This document shows positions 25,238 to 36,790 of a DNA stretch of 64,000 nt, one piece after another. How positions within the stretch are numbered: the stretch's first letter is position 1; every line of letters begins with the position of its first letter. This stretch comes from Paramecium tetraurelia (taxonomy: Eukaryota; Ciliophora; Oligohymenophorea; Peniculida; Parameciidae), in assembly GCF_000165425.1 (NCBI RefSeq), contig NW_001798968.1, positions 237,578 to 301,577 on the forward strand, in the 5' to 3' direction. Position numbers and translations under genes: made by a program. The notes beneath the pieces are model-generated. The model did not search any database. It was not told the DNA's origin and was given only the letters and a program-made list of their open reading frames with translations.

Positions 25238-26827
25238 TCAATAGATGGTACATTCACAAGATAATTTCTAAGATCGAGCCTTTTTTTTCTCAATAGGATC
25301 TCTTTCACTATTTTCTGAAAATAGTATTTCCTCTTATTTCAAAATTTTCATAAGATTCACTATCTTTTCCTTTTCTTCATTTATGGTTTGAGGTTCAGTT
25401 TTGAGGCTAATGAAATGCTATATATTATTACGATTGGAAATAAAATTGAGATTTTATGAGTGTTTTATATTTATGATTTAGAGAAGGATTTCGATGATAG
25501 TTCATCCTAATTTCTATATATTATTTATTTCAATGATTTAAGCAACCAATTTAATAAATATATTTATATACATCACTCTGTTGGGATATTGAATGATATA
25601 AATTGAGATTTCTTGGCTTTTTTATTTTTTTAAGTTTGCTACTGTTCATAGCATTGTTTAATTTAAGAATCTTATCCAAATGTATTTTCCTAAACTTGGA
25701 TTTAATTATATTTTGGCGTCGAAGATTACAAGACATCAGCATCACCAAACAGTTATTTGATGGTTTATTCGTTTGTCAGTCCTTTCATAAGTAACTAAGA
25801 TGACATGTGTATATACTTGATTAATCAGAATTTGTAAGGTGGTTTCAGACTACGACATCTATTTAGATTAGAGTAAGATATTCATGATTTCCCTTGGATT
25901 AGTGGTGTACCCAATATTCTTCAGTAGCATGTAGGTTGAATCAAAAAGGTTCTATTGATTGGAGTCCTCCAATGTAATTTCAGTCATCAACATATATTGA
26001 TCTTGGGTTTGGACAGCAGCAATTTCCCCAAAATAAATAAAATAATAATATAACTCCCCATCTATTTAGATTCTTTGTATCTCAAAGATCAAATGATCTT
26101 AGTTCTTCTCCTTCAACTTTTGACAAAACACCTCACAAAAGATTTGGAGATCCAATTAGATGGGTAACACGAGTACTAAATTTTTGCTCCACTCCAAGAA
26201 GTAATCCAAAATGTCTGAAATCGAAGGGAATATATTGTTCATCGATAGGTTATCATCTATAATCTAATAGTCTGGTTAGATGAAAAAAACATCATTTTAA
26301 ATGATAGGCAATTTAGGTAAACTGGCTTAAATAAAATCACACCTTATATTTAAATTACATTTCGTCATATTATGTTTAGCATTCTTTATTTATTACATAG
26401 AAAAGTTATTCCCCAAAACAAAAGTATTTGTTTCCGAAGAGAACTAAATTGCACTTATACCACTTCTAGACAGACCATCTACAATAAACGAGGGTTTGAC
26501 TTCCCTCATTCTTCTGCCTATATATTGCAATACTTTCTCTGGTATCAAATAACTTGACTCATCTTGTTCATACATTATGTCATTATCAATATACGATATG
26601 AACACCGTCAATGGATTCTTTTCTACTAATTTCGATTTTCTCATGGAAAAATCAACGAAAAAATTCTTTTAGGTCATTCTAACAAGCATGTAATTTAATG
26701 TCTCAAAATTACCAAAAAGTTCTAAGGAAGTCTTTTCATCTTTTTTTATTGTTATCTACTTCTCCTCAAAGAATTCTTCTTCATCCTAATCCAATGAGCA
26801 ACATATGAAATTCCAAAATTTTTTCAT
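25238..26827 (-). CDS. TGS1-like methyltransferase-fold protein lacking catalytic motifs
   Basis: The protein aligns over its length with trimethylguanosine synthase 1 (TGS1), which hypermethylates the caps of snRNA and snoRNA. The equivalents are LIPEKVLQYIGRRM, then SFIVDGLSRSGISAIQF where TGS1 has VxDAFCGVGGNxIQF, NNFSMQQIKNAKHNM where TGS1 has the SAM-ribose region, NDVFFIQPDYQ where TGS1 has the PPWGG catalytic block, LVLVLPIQLDL, and YFIYFGEI near the end. Motif I glycines and PPWG are gone, so it is probably inactive as a methyltransferase. The ATG is at 26827 (MKKFWNFICC). A basic C-terminal extension follows; its last exons are uncertain, with possible stops at 25573 or 25238. Confidence 0.7.
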
Positions 26828-27337
26828 ATATAAATTATGTCATAGTTCAATAAATTTCAATTAGTGGAATTCAATTTGATTATGTAATAAACAATTATTG
26901 AAAAAATTGGAATAAGAAATTTAGAGATTTCTAAAGAATATTTTATTTCCAGTCTTAAAACATATTATATGAATATTTAATTTGATTAAAAAAAGAACAA
27001 TAGAGATGGTGTTGATGTTGATATGTTAGCAATATACAAGATAAAAAATAAAAATAAATTAATCAAAAATATAGGAATTCTTCATCAACAAATGAAGCTC
27101 TCTTTAATTGAATCCAATTTTAGTTTATCTATTTTAAGATTTATAATGAAAAATAATTATTCCATCTTATTATTATGATTATATAATTAGGAAATTAGAA
27201 AAATTGAATCAACTTTAAGACCTTTTGATATATTATGTAAATAGGAAATAATACTAAACAGAAGGGATTTTTGAATATAAAACCAAAAGAAATAAAAATG
27301 AAATTAATGAAGATTGAAAAATATGAATATTTGATTA
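26828..27337. other. Intergenic, no feature seen
   Basis: About 500 bp of A+T-rich DNA between two same-strand genes. It holds the presumed promoter of the TGS1-like gene and the terminator of APC11. No RNA gene or repeat was recognised. Confidence 0.5.
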
Positions 27338-27583
27338 TCAATTTTTAACTTTCCATTTTTATCTATCAAGTGGGCAATAGTCTTATTCTTCAGTCCATCT
27401 AACTATACAGTGTAAATGAAAATGATGATTGCATGCTCCTGTCACAGGAGGACATTCATCTCCTGGCAATTTACATCTAGGACAAGGTTGTTCAAATGCT
27501 AATTAACATATTGTGCATCTATCTGTATCTAAACTCCATATCCATGAAGCAACAGCATTCCATTCTTTTATCTTGACTTTCAT
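27338..27583 (-). CDS. APC11: Anaphase-promoting complex subunit 11 (RING-H2)
   Basis: A single-exon gene of 81 codons, the usual APC11 length (about 84). It begins MKVKIKEWNAVASWIW and contains CTICQLAFEQPCPRCKLPGD, ECPPV, ACNHHFHLHCIVRW and YCPLDRQKWKVK. APC11 is the catalytic RING subunit of the anaphase-promoting complex and binds the cullin-like APC2. The overall sequence is APC11 (PCPxCKLPGDECP), but the last zinc ligand is Asp in CPLD, where animal and yeast APC11 have CPMC and the related RBX1 has CPLD. The ATG is at 27583-27581 and the TGA at 27340-27338. Confidence 0.95.
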
Positions 27584-27733
27584 AATTTGAATTTCGTATA
27601 ATAATTAAATTGTTTAATTAATCTCTTTAAAATATTGAATAAACAAAATATATATAAGAGCAATACAATTTTTGTAGTTATATAATACTTATTATGTTTA
27701 AGTGTGAATAATTAATTTGTATTATTTCATACA

Positions 27734-28736
27734 TCAATGACTAAGAATAATATTTTTAATCAGTTCTTCAGTTATTTTTTGTCCAATAATCAGAATTTTA
27801 CTAATCGATTGTTGATTTGATATTGGTAAATTAGTTGGGGTTATTTCAAAGATATCTTCAACTCCCTGTAATGAATACATAACTTATTCATCTTTACAGA
27901 ATAACAATCCTTTAATTCTCATGATTTTCAAGTCTTCTTCCCACAACATCTACCCAATTTTAATATTCCACTCTTATTGAGTAATATTTGGAGTATCTAT
28001 ATTTAAGAATATTTTGGCTATGTTTCCAACCTCCTCAAAATGAATATGCTCCTAATCGAATATTTTATTGTCTGCTTTTTCTGCCTCAAAAATACTTTGA
28101 ATATCAATTTGTGCTCTCACAGATTTCAGCAATTTGCCATTAGGGTTGATTATTTTTAATTGCTTCTCTATTAAGATTATATCGTCCTCTTAACATAAGT
28201 CCTTGGAATAATAGGGAGATTTACTTAAAAATTTAACAACAATAAATCGGCATGAATTATTTATTTTCTAAAAATTTCTAATTCATAAAGTGTCTTAAAT
28301 TTGTGTGATGGAATCAAACCTACTATGGTTGCTAATTCTGCTGGTAAGTTCAATCCTTAATCAGCCCATAGCTCTTTAATTAAACTTGATGGATCAGCTA
28401 AACCATTTGATTCAATGATTATGAATTGGATATTTGGTTTCTTCTCAATAAAATATTGAATGGCTGTCATCATTTATCCTCTTTTTATGACTTTTTATCT
28501 TACTTTGCAGAACAACATATGCAACCATTGGGCAATTCGAAAAATGAATCAAATATATCGCCATTATTATCTACCATCAAAGGTGCTTCAATTCCCATTT
28601 CATCAGAAAATTCATTCTAAATTACAGCCACCTGATAAAGATTCTACACCTTTAGGATATATTGTAGTAGTGTAGTTTTGCCAGAGCCTAAATAACCTGT
28701 AAGTAAGATAATTTTGCATTTATTTGTATTGTTCAT
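27734..28736 (-). CDS. CobW/COG0523 GTPase (ZNG1-like zinc metallochaperone)
   Basis: A G3E-family P-loop GTPase of about 320 residues. The N-terminus shows LLTGYLGSGKTTLLQY (Walker A) and ELPNGCICCSAK, which contains the CxCC metal-binding motif of the CobW/COG0523 family. The C-terminus carries the CobW C-domain ending LIIGQKITEEL. Eukaryotic members (CBWD/ZNG1) deliver zinc to methionine aminopeptidase and are usually cytosolic. The ATG is at 28736-28734 and the TGA at 27736-27734. Small introns occur, the first after CCSAK. Confidence 0.88.
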
Positions 28737-28852
28737 ATAATTTATTTGAGGAAAATAATTAATGATAAAAAGCTTTGGTACTTTGGTAAAGTGCAGGAAG
28801 CATTTAAATGAAATTAGAATAATGATTTATTTTAATTATGAATTCTTAATCT

Positions 28853-30038
28853 TCAAGATTCTGTTATTTATTCTGAATCGTATGTAAAATAATCGTAATT
28901 GTCATATTGATCCTTTTTATTTACTGGACTATCTATGGCAGGTTCATCTAAAAACATCTTTCGTATTATAATGTGATTACTTTATTAAAATATCTTAAAT
29001 CTAATTCATCACTTAATTCTGGAATAATTGGAGGTATCAATTATCGATTTGAGGCTTGATTCCAATCTATGTCTGAAAAGAATGGATGTTTTTTAATTTA
29101 TTATATATTTATTCTTTATTTAGGCTATTAATATGGAATATATTTACATTATTATTTAATAATCCGGTAAGCAAGCTTGAACAAGCTTCAGAAAACCAAG
29201 GTTTCATTTCTATTTGTTTTTCAGTTCTATTTCTGAACATCATCGTACGATCCTGACTATAAAAGGGAGCCGCTCCTGTTAACATTTCATACAATAAGGC
29301 TCCTAAACTCCACCAATCGCAGGATTCGTCATGACCTAGTTTATCATCCGAGTATATTTCAGGGGCAAGATATTCTGGAGTTCCTACAATCGAAAAAGAC
29401 GGCTTATCTCGATTGCTTATAATTTTAGATAATCCAAAATCAATTAATTTGATATGGCCATCGGAACAAAGCAGGATGTTTTCTGGTTTTAGATCTCTAT
29501 ACAAGATCTTAGAATCGTGCAGATATTCTAAGGCAATAATAATTTCGACAGCATAAAATTAAACTTAATTCTCTTTAAATTTATACGCTCTTCTCAAATG
29601 GAAAAACAATTCTCCACCTGCACAGTAATCAATAACATAATAAAGCTTTTATTGAGTTTAAAATGCATAATGGAGTTTACTTATAAATGGATGATTGATC
29701 TTCTCTAATATGATCCTTTCTGTTCTTGCATATTCAACTTATTTCTTAACCTATAAATCTTATTTGTTCACAATTTTCATCGCATAAATCTTCCCAGAGT
29801 TACGTTTACGAACCAACAACACTTTTCCAAAATTTCCCCTGCCTATTGTCTTTAACAGCTTAAAGTTAGTCACATTGATTTTCTGAGAATCATTCGTTAT
29901 AACTATACTTTGCTTATTAAAAGTAATAGTTTCTGTTTAATATTCATTAAGTGGCTTGGAATTAGTGTTTGCTTATTAAGATACAACATCTTATTAGCAT
30001 TCCTCATTCTTTTTAAAACAATTAAGACATTATCCCAT
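28853..30038 (-). CDS. AGC-family protein kinase with lipidation-type N-terminus
   Basis: The protein starts MGQCLNCFKKNEE, a Gly-2 plus Cys pattern expected for N-myristoylation and palmitoylation, so it is likely membrane-anchored. The AGC catalytic domain shows TIGRGNFGKVLLV, YAMKIV, ILYRDLKPENILL (YRD is typical of AGC kinases), LIDFGLSK, VGTPEYLAPE and CDWWSLGALLYEML. The AGC tail follows two introns (23 and about 24 nt) with HPFFSDIDW and a terminal DYFTYDSE, which resembles the hydrophobic motif (FxxFTY) phosphorylated by upstream kinases. No separate regulatory domain was seen. The TGA is at 28855-28853. It is most like the S6K/AKT/PKA group; the subfamily is unassigned. Confidence 0.9.
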
Positions 30039-32155
30039 ATATATTATATAAAATACTTTTAATATGAACGAATTCAAATCTCTAAAGCAAATGGATCTTA
30101 TTGGATAGAAAAAACACCTGAATATCTAGAACCATAATCTCACTATTCTTCTTTGCAATTATTAAAAACAATAAGATTGTTGAAACAATAAGAATGAGTC
30201 TACTTAGACTATATTTTTTGGATTACAAAGTATTTTGTTATAAAATTTGTGATGGAATATTTAATCCATTTCGACATTTGAATTACCATCAGTACCAAAC
30301 CTTCTAATCTAAATTTAAGCACAAGAAATAAATCTTAAATCCTATTCAAGCCTTTCATTATTTTATCAAATAATCTATCTTCGATCAGAGGCTTTAGACA
30401 ATTTATTTAGGACTTATAAAGATACTAATGTATTTTCTCTCTATAAATTTTATAAATTTGAAATTTAAAGATGTCAAAATTATCTTTAATCGAAAATACT
30501 CTATAGGATATTTTATAGTTAATCAGCAATAATTGTTGAATACTCCTTAGGTATATCTTTAAAATTTAAATAAAAGATTTTCCAAAATAGATCACCTTAA
30601 GAAATTTTAAATAAATTTCGAATAGCTTTGATTCTTAATATTAATCGAAATGCTTGTGATCATTTTATATTGACTTGTAAATATTATAGAATAAAACAAA
30701 TTCTAAATGAGAAATATTTTTAAATTTAGAATCAATCTAAAAATGCTCAATGATTAGAAAGGATGCCTAAAATGCAAAATAGAATTAGAGTTAATTGATT
30801 GAATTTTGTAAAATAATTTTTTCATTTTATAATTTTCTATTTTTTTCATAAACTGATTACAATTTGACACTTAATTAATATCAAATTAAATCTAAGCAAA
30901 AGATCTCAAATTAGAAAGTCTTGAAGGTCATCTTTATCTAAATGTTAGATATAGTTATTTAAATAATTTCAACAATTTTAATTAAATTAAAGTGTTGATC
31001 GGATATAACTAATTATTGTTTTGGTACCCAATGATTAGGTTTATTTATATGTTATCTTAATAAGATTATTGAATTTTAGGTTTATATGATTCATTTACTA
31101 TCTTAATTGGATAATGAATAATTTCATCTGATCGATTAGTATCATGTCATTTCTGAAATTAAGGAATTAAAGATCTTTATTAGAATAAATTTAGTCATAA
31201 TAAACTGAAATTGCCTGAATAATTGAATGTGAAAAATAATAAAAATTATAAATTATTTTTTCTCAATTCTAAGTGAATTTGAGAATGAAATTCAAATTAA
31301 AAATTCTACTTAATCTTAGAAATATGTGTAAATTACGAATATGAAATAAATAAACTAAAATAAATGGAAGTTTTCATAAGTAGACAGTCAGAATTATCAT
31401 AATATTTATTAAATATAAATATATAAATTTATAAAAACCCGAAATTTATTTTTATTAAGATTTTTAGTCTATTATACATGTTATTTAACTCAAATTGTGA
31501 AATCAATAATTTTTATATGCGAGTAATCTGGAGGAAATAAAAAGAGTTCATTTTTTAAGTATTAAAAACTAAAACTTGTTTGTTAAAAATAGTTAACATT
31601 TTAGCAGTTTGGCAGAAGGATTTCATTTTAATATTACAAAGTAACTGATCATTTTGGGATTTTAAATACCAGAAATAAATTAGTGAACTTCACAAATTGG
31701 GTGATTAAAAAGAGGAAGGCAAATAGTTTAGAAATAATGATTATGTAATAGATTAGTAATAATAATAAATTTCTCTTTGGAAAAGGGAATTTAAGAAAAC
31801 TGGTTAGAAACATTGATGCATTGAATCGTTTGCATATTTTTTCTTGCAATCCTAAAGTTTTAAAGAACTCTTGGTTGCTTAGAGAATAACAAAAATTAAG
31901 TAAAATGCGAACTTCAATTATTTTCATCAAATAATTAAAGAATAATAATATTTATTATGGAATTTTAAATATGGGGTGAGATTTGTAACTAAATTATTGA
32001 TTTATGATTTTTTATAATTAGGAATTAAGAATAATTGATTAATTAATAGTATCTTAATTTCCTAAGTTAAATATTAGAAGTTTAGGATTGTTTAAATCAA
32101 TATCTAATTACTAATAAATATAATGTAAATATTTATTAGTTATTATTTTTTATAA
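30039..32155. other. 2.1-kb gene desert, extremely AT-rich
   Basis: This lies between two divergent kinase genes. A+T is close to 80% and TGA occurs in every frame. The longest standard-code frame (31649-31930, minus) is a low-complexity hydrophobic run without recognisable motifs. It may hold two promoters and decayed sequence; nothing specific was seen. Confidence 0.5.
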
Positions 32156-33932
32156 ATGCAAAGCTCAAACTTATATTTTGTATATAATTCTGGATCTGAA
32201 TAATTTTGGAAGAGAAAAGATTATTAATTAATTAATGAACTCATGCAGGGATTACTCCAAGATTCAAGAGAGATGATAACATTGTATAAAACTTAAAAAA
32301 TATTGAAAAAGTTTATTGCTCGACGGTATAAAACCTTTTAACAACATCTGTTTTATTTCAGAGAGGTACAAATTGAATAGTTATTAGAAAGAATGGTGAA
32401 TTGGGGGGATTTGTTGTATTAAAGAATGTATATTTTAAAATAACCAAAAAATATGCTACCCAAAGTATTCCTTATGACAGTTGCCTTACATTAATTAGGG
32501 ATCGCAGTAGAATTGATCTTTATTTTAATCTTTCCCCTGAGATTGATATATTTTTAAGAGAACTATAGAGATTCTGTATTATTGATGGGTTTGATTAGCA
32601 ATATTAATTGCTTCAAAATATAGGTACTGGTTCTACAGCTTAAGTACAATTTTGTAAATAAATTAGGTCTTTTTGGCTGAAAATATTCAAGATCACTAGT
32701 AATACGCAGTAAAGCAGATTGAAAAGGAACAAGCTACTGGAAGGCATAGAGTGTTGAGATCTAAAACATTATTAGAAGAAATTTTTATGATGAGAAGCTT
32801 GGATCATCCTAACATTATGAAATTGCATCAAGTGTATGAATCAGAAAGTACTATTTCTATTTATCAATAGAGCACATTTAATTAGTTATTAGCTTATTTG
32901 AAGGTGGATAGTTGATGGATAAAATCAAAAATTTTAATTTCCTAATCAAAAGAGAGTTGGCGAAAGTCTTAATTGAAACTGTCCATTATATGCATACCAA
33001 AGTACGTTAAATGTAAATTAGGGAATTATGCATCGAGATCTAAAGCCATTCAACATACTCTACAAAAATAAAGATCCTTAGGATTGGCATTTTGGAATTG
33101 GGGATTTTGGATTCTCCACTTCAATTAAATAACAATAGCATATTCTATATAAATGTGGTACTCCTGGTTATGTAGCACCTGAAATCATAGAATATCGAGA
33201 AAAGTCTAAAATGTATGGATAGTCATGTGATGTGTTTAGTATTGGTGTAATTATATATGAAATGTAAGAGTAGAAATTAAAATAGCTTTTTTAATACTCA
33301 TCCATTCAAAAGCAAGACTAAAGATGACACTTTGAGATAAAATGTTAATGCTTAAATAAATTTTGATGATCGCGTTTGCATTCCCTAATCTCTAAAATCA
33401 TTGATAATTTCTATGGTCAGAAAAAATCCACGTCATAGATTCACTTTACAGTAATGTTTGGAACATGATTTTTTCAAAGAGAGCTTATACAGATTCAATG
33501 AACTATCATAAGAAATTTAGGAGTATATTAAAAATATATTACAATTCTAGGCATGAACCAAAAACTATGGAGATCAGAAACATTAGATGCCAAACACTAT
33601 AGTTGTTAAAAACTCAAAATAATAGAAGAAGATAATCTTTACCTCAAGATTCCTCTGTAACTTAAGAACCATAGATTTAATAAAGTAATGCTATTTTTAG
33701 TATCAAAGGAAAAAGCATAGTAATAAAACACAGATAATCGGTTTCATCCACTCACGAGTCTAAAATGAAGTTAGAATCTCAATAGTAATTTTATATATCC
33801 TAATAAAATTAAATACTAATGCCATCCTAAGTAAAATTACCCTAAATAGAAAAAATTAACGAGATTTTCTTAAATGATTTACATCAAATACCAAAGGAAT
33901 TCGGAAATACATATTTAATTAAAAAGTAATGA
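32156..33932 (+). CDS. CAMK-like protein kinase with PH-like N-terminal region
   Basis: A kinase of about 510 residues after several short introns. The ATG at 32156 starts MQSSNLYFVYNSGSEQFWK. Residues 65-145 resemble a PH domain (GGFVVLKNVYFKI, then FLRELQRFCIIDGF). The catalytic domain has LLQNIGTGSTAQV (glycine loop), YAVKQIEKEQATG, HPNIMKLHQVYESE, ISLFEGGQLMDKI, GIMHRDLKPFNILY, IGDFGFST, CGTPGYVAPE and the CAMK subdomain XI Arg (KNPRHRFTLQQCLEHDFF). PFN replaces the usual PEN after HRDLK. A Gln/Ser-rich C-terminal tail of about 125 residues ends at the TGA 33930-33932. PH-like plus CAMK layouts are frequent in Paramecium. Confidence 0.83.
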
Positions 33933-34247
33933 AGATTATGATTATATATATATAATCTATTTTGATAATATTGTTACCAACAAATAATGCACAATTAATA
34001 ACTTCAAATGAAAATTTGAGTTAGATTGAATATTATACTACTGAAAGATTATACAGAATTAAATTTAATTATAACATTAAATTCATAGGTAAACTAAGTG
34101 TTTTTAAAATGACATTGCCTAAAAATCAAATTAATTTATAAAAGATGGAATAAATAGTCCACTATTTGGGGTTATCTAAAGTAGGTGTACAAAATTAATT
34201 AGATTTTAATAATATAATATGTATTATTTATTAAATTATGTAATCGC
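33933..34247. other. Intergenic between convergent genes, no feature seen
   Basis: AT-rich spacer between the kinase stop and the cullin stop. No motif was recognised. Confidence 0.5.
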
Positions 34248-36790
34248 TCAATTTAAATAATGATATAAGTTACTAGAGTTAACAATATATAATACCAATC
34301 TCTTTCGTCCCTTTTGATATACTCTCTATCAATAAGATTTTCAATTCTTTTTTTTACGAACTTAATATCTGGCTTGAATATTGTAATCATTTGTGCACAT
34401 TGAGCTATTAAATCAGAATGTGTAACAGATTTTTTGCTTTTCATAGTTCTAACAAGCTAAGAATCAACAACTAATTCTCTCTATTTAATCAGTTATTCTT
34501 CATATTCTCTTTCCTCCTGAGTTAATTCTCCTACTTTTCTCTAAAAAAATCAAATTCTAAATTACTACCTGGCGTTTAGGTTGCATTTTAGGATTTGGTA
34601 ATACTCTTAATTTTTTTTATTTATTATTATAGTTAAGATTCAATTTAATGACTTCATTTTTATCTGAAAATTCATCCAGATCTTCTTTTTGTCTTGATAG
34701 AACTTTTAAACAAATGAAGGGGATAAGGGAGTTTTCCAAATCAATCTGACTTATATATTATTTATACAATTTTTATTTATGTTCTTTCTTAGATTTGTTG
34801 AATTGTTAATTCATTCTCTTTATTGAATAGGAAAAATGTAATCATTTAGAAGGTTGTCGCAGTAATATAATATTTATCATTCTATATTTTATAATTTAAT
34901 TCCCCCTATCCTAAGTTGTAGGTCCATAATAAAATTCTTCCGTTATTTTTTATTAAGTAAATCTGTTCGTAGAGACTGAATGAATATAAATTAATTTCTA
35001 CTTTAAAGAACTTAGCATCTCTTAAGGAGCAATAATTTATTCTTAGATATTATTAATCGGCCAACAGCCTTAAGATAAGAGATATACTGTCAAATCAAAT
35101 TTTTGATTTTTATGGATCATCTAATCAGTAGCGAATCTATAGGATTATTAAATATCATTCACCATCTTCTATAATTAAGATCTAAAATCAAAAATTATAA
35201 TAGTTACAGAACATTTGTTTAGGTTTCTCCCTTGAACTTTTATAATAAATTTTTTTCTAAATTTATATTCTGTGTCTATTGATTTAACAATCTGCTTGAT
35301 AATAACCTTTGATGTTGTTAAAAAAATTTATCTCTTGAATAAAGCAGTTAAAATAGAGAAAAGATCTTATTCAATTTCTTATCAGTCTCAATTTCATTCA
35401 CCCCTTTTTCGCTTCTTATCGATACATCAGCATAAATTGCTAGATATTAGTGTGAATCCTGAATTTCATTAAATGCTGTTGTGAATGCAGTTTCATAGGC
35501 TGAAATAAGCTTAACATCATTTTGCATATAATTTTTTATCATTTATAATGTCTATTCCATAAGTTCCAATATTTAATTGCAATATTACTCTGCTAGGGCT
35601 GAATTTTTCAATTTAGATAAATACCTTATTTGTTTAATACTTATTGTTTTGACATATCATAAATGCTTGAATTCACTTAACGAACAATAACTAAATAGTA
35701 AATTTTGAATTCTTAAGCAAAAAATTATACACACTCACTCTACCTAGATATTAGACTGTATAATTCTCCCAGTTAAACAATTCTCCCAACTTATAATAAA
35801 TATTATACTCCTCCAGCTGAGAGTCTTTCTGCTTACTCTTTTACAAACAGCTAATTAAATAATTATTTTATTTGATCAAAACTTTTGGAATAACTTTCCA
35901 AACACATCTACTCCTCTAATGAAATAACTCTATCTGCCCATCTAACAAATTCAATGACTCCTAAATTTTACCTCTCAGAAATTTAATATTTATAGAATTT
36001 CTGAGTCTAAACAACATCTAAATAATTTTACCTCTTCTAAAAACCTTTTTTCAAAGTTTTCTTTATAAAATTTCTCTGTTTCTAAAAAATTTTAGCAAAT
36101 GTAATCGTACATTCCTTATTCTTTTTCATATTTCAATTTTACTGTGTTCGCACCCATTACAACAAATAACTCACAAAGTGATTTAATTTTTTTATCCAAC
36201 AAAAGTTGTTTCTACCTTGATTCCAATAAAACATCCAAAATAGTTCGAAATAACTTTTCCTGGGCTTCTTTAAAATACACAGTTTTCAATGTTTCAAGAG
36301 AGAGGCTATGCAAATCAGCTCCTAAAGTTGATAAAGTGTTTGTATCTAGATGATAAAAAATCTTATAAAGCCAATATGAAAATGCCTTGTAATCATGGTA
36401 GTGCTTGGCCACCAATTAGAGGGTCTAAATTTCAGAAGTTTATCAATACAGTCTCTTTTTGATTTTAAGTTTTTTTTAATTCCTCATACATTTCTGCCAC
36501 AAACTCATTTATACATAGTTTGTACAAATTTATCATTTTGAATTCTATTCCCAGATTGCTTTCTTCCTTAGATTGCTTTTTGGCAGTTCTTGGAAAATGT
36601 ATGCTCCATTCACTTGATAAATCTAAAATTTCCCTTAAAAAATCACAAATATTTACCTGTTCAAATACATTATTTCATCTTTTGGCAATTGAAATTATGC
36701 TCCTGAAAAAAGACTATTTTTTAATAATCTTGCATTTTTTAAACACTTCTCCTCTAATATATCAAATCTATTTTGAAAGTCTTTTAACAT
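34248..36790 (-). CDS. Cullin (ubiquitin ligase scaffold)
   Basis: Cullins bind RBX1 and substrate adaptors to build CRL ubiquitin ligases. The start is ATG 36790 (MLKDFQNRFDILEEKCLKN). The N-terminal repeats include HYHDYKAFSYWLYKIFYHLD and ETLKTVYFKEAQEKL, the cullin pattern WxxYxxxxxxLxxIFxYLD. The C-terminal winged-helix (neddylation) domain reads LVRTMKSKKSVTHSDLI, FKPDIKFVKKRIENLIDREY and, after a 23-nt intron, an end like DCNLYHYLN. The Lys in VRTMK is the expected NEDD8 acceptor. The middle (34.6-36.1 kb) is helical and intron-split. Subfamily (CUL1, 3 or 4) was not decided. The stop at 34250-34248 depends on the last intron. Confidence 0.85.
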
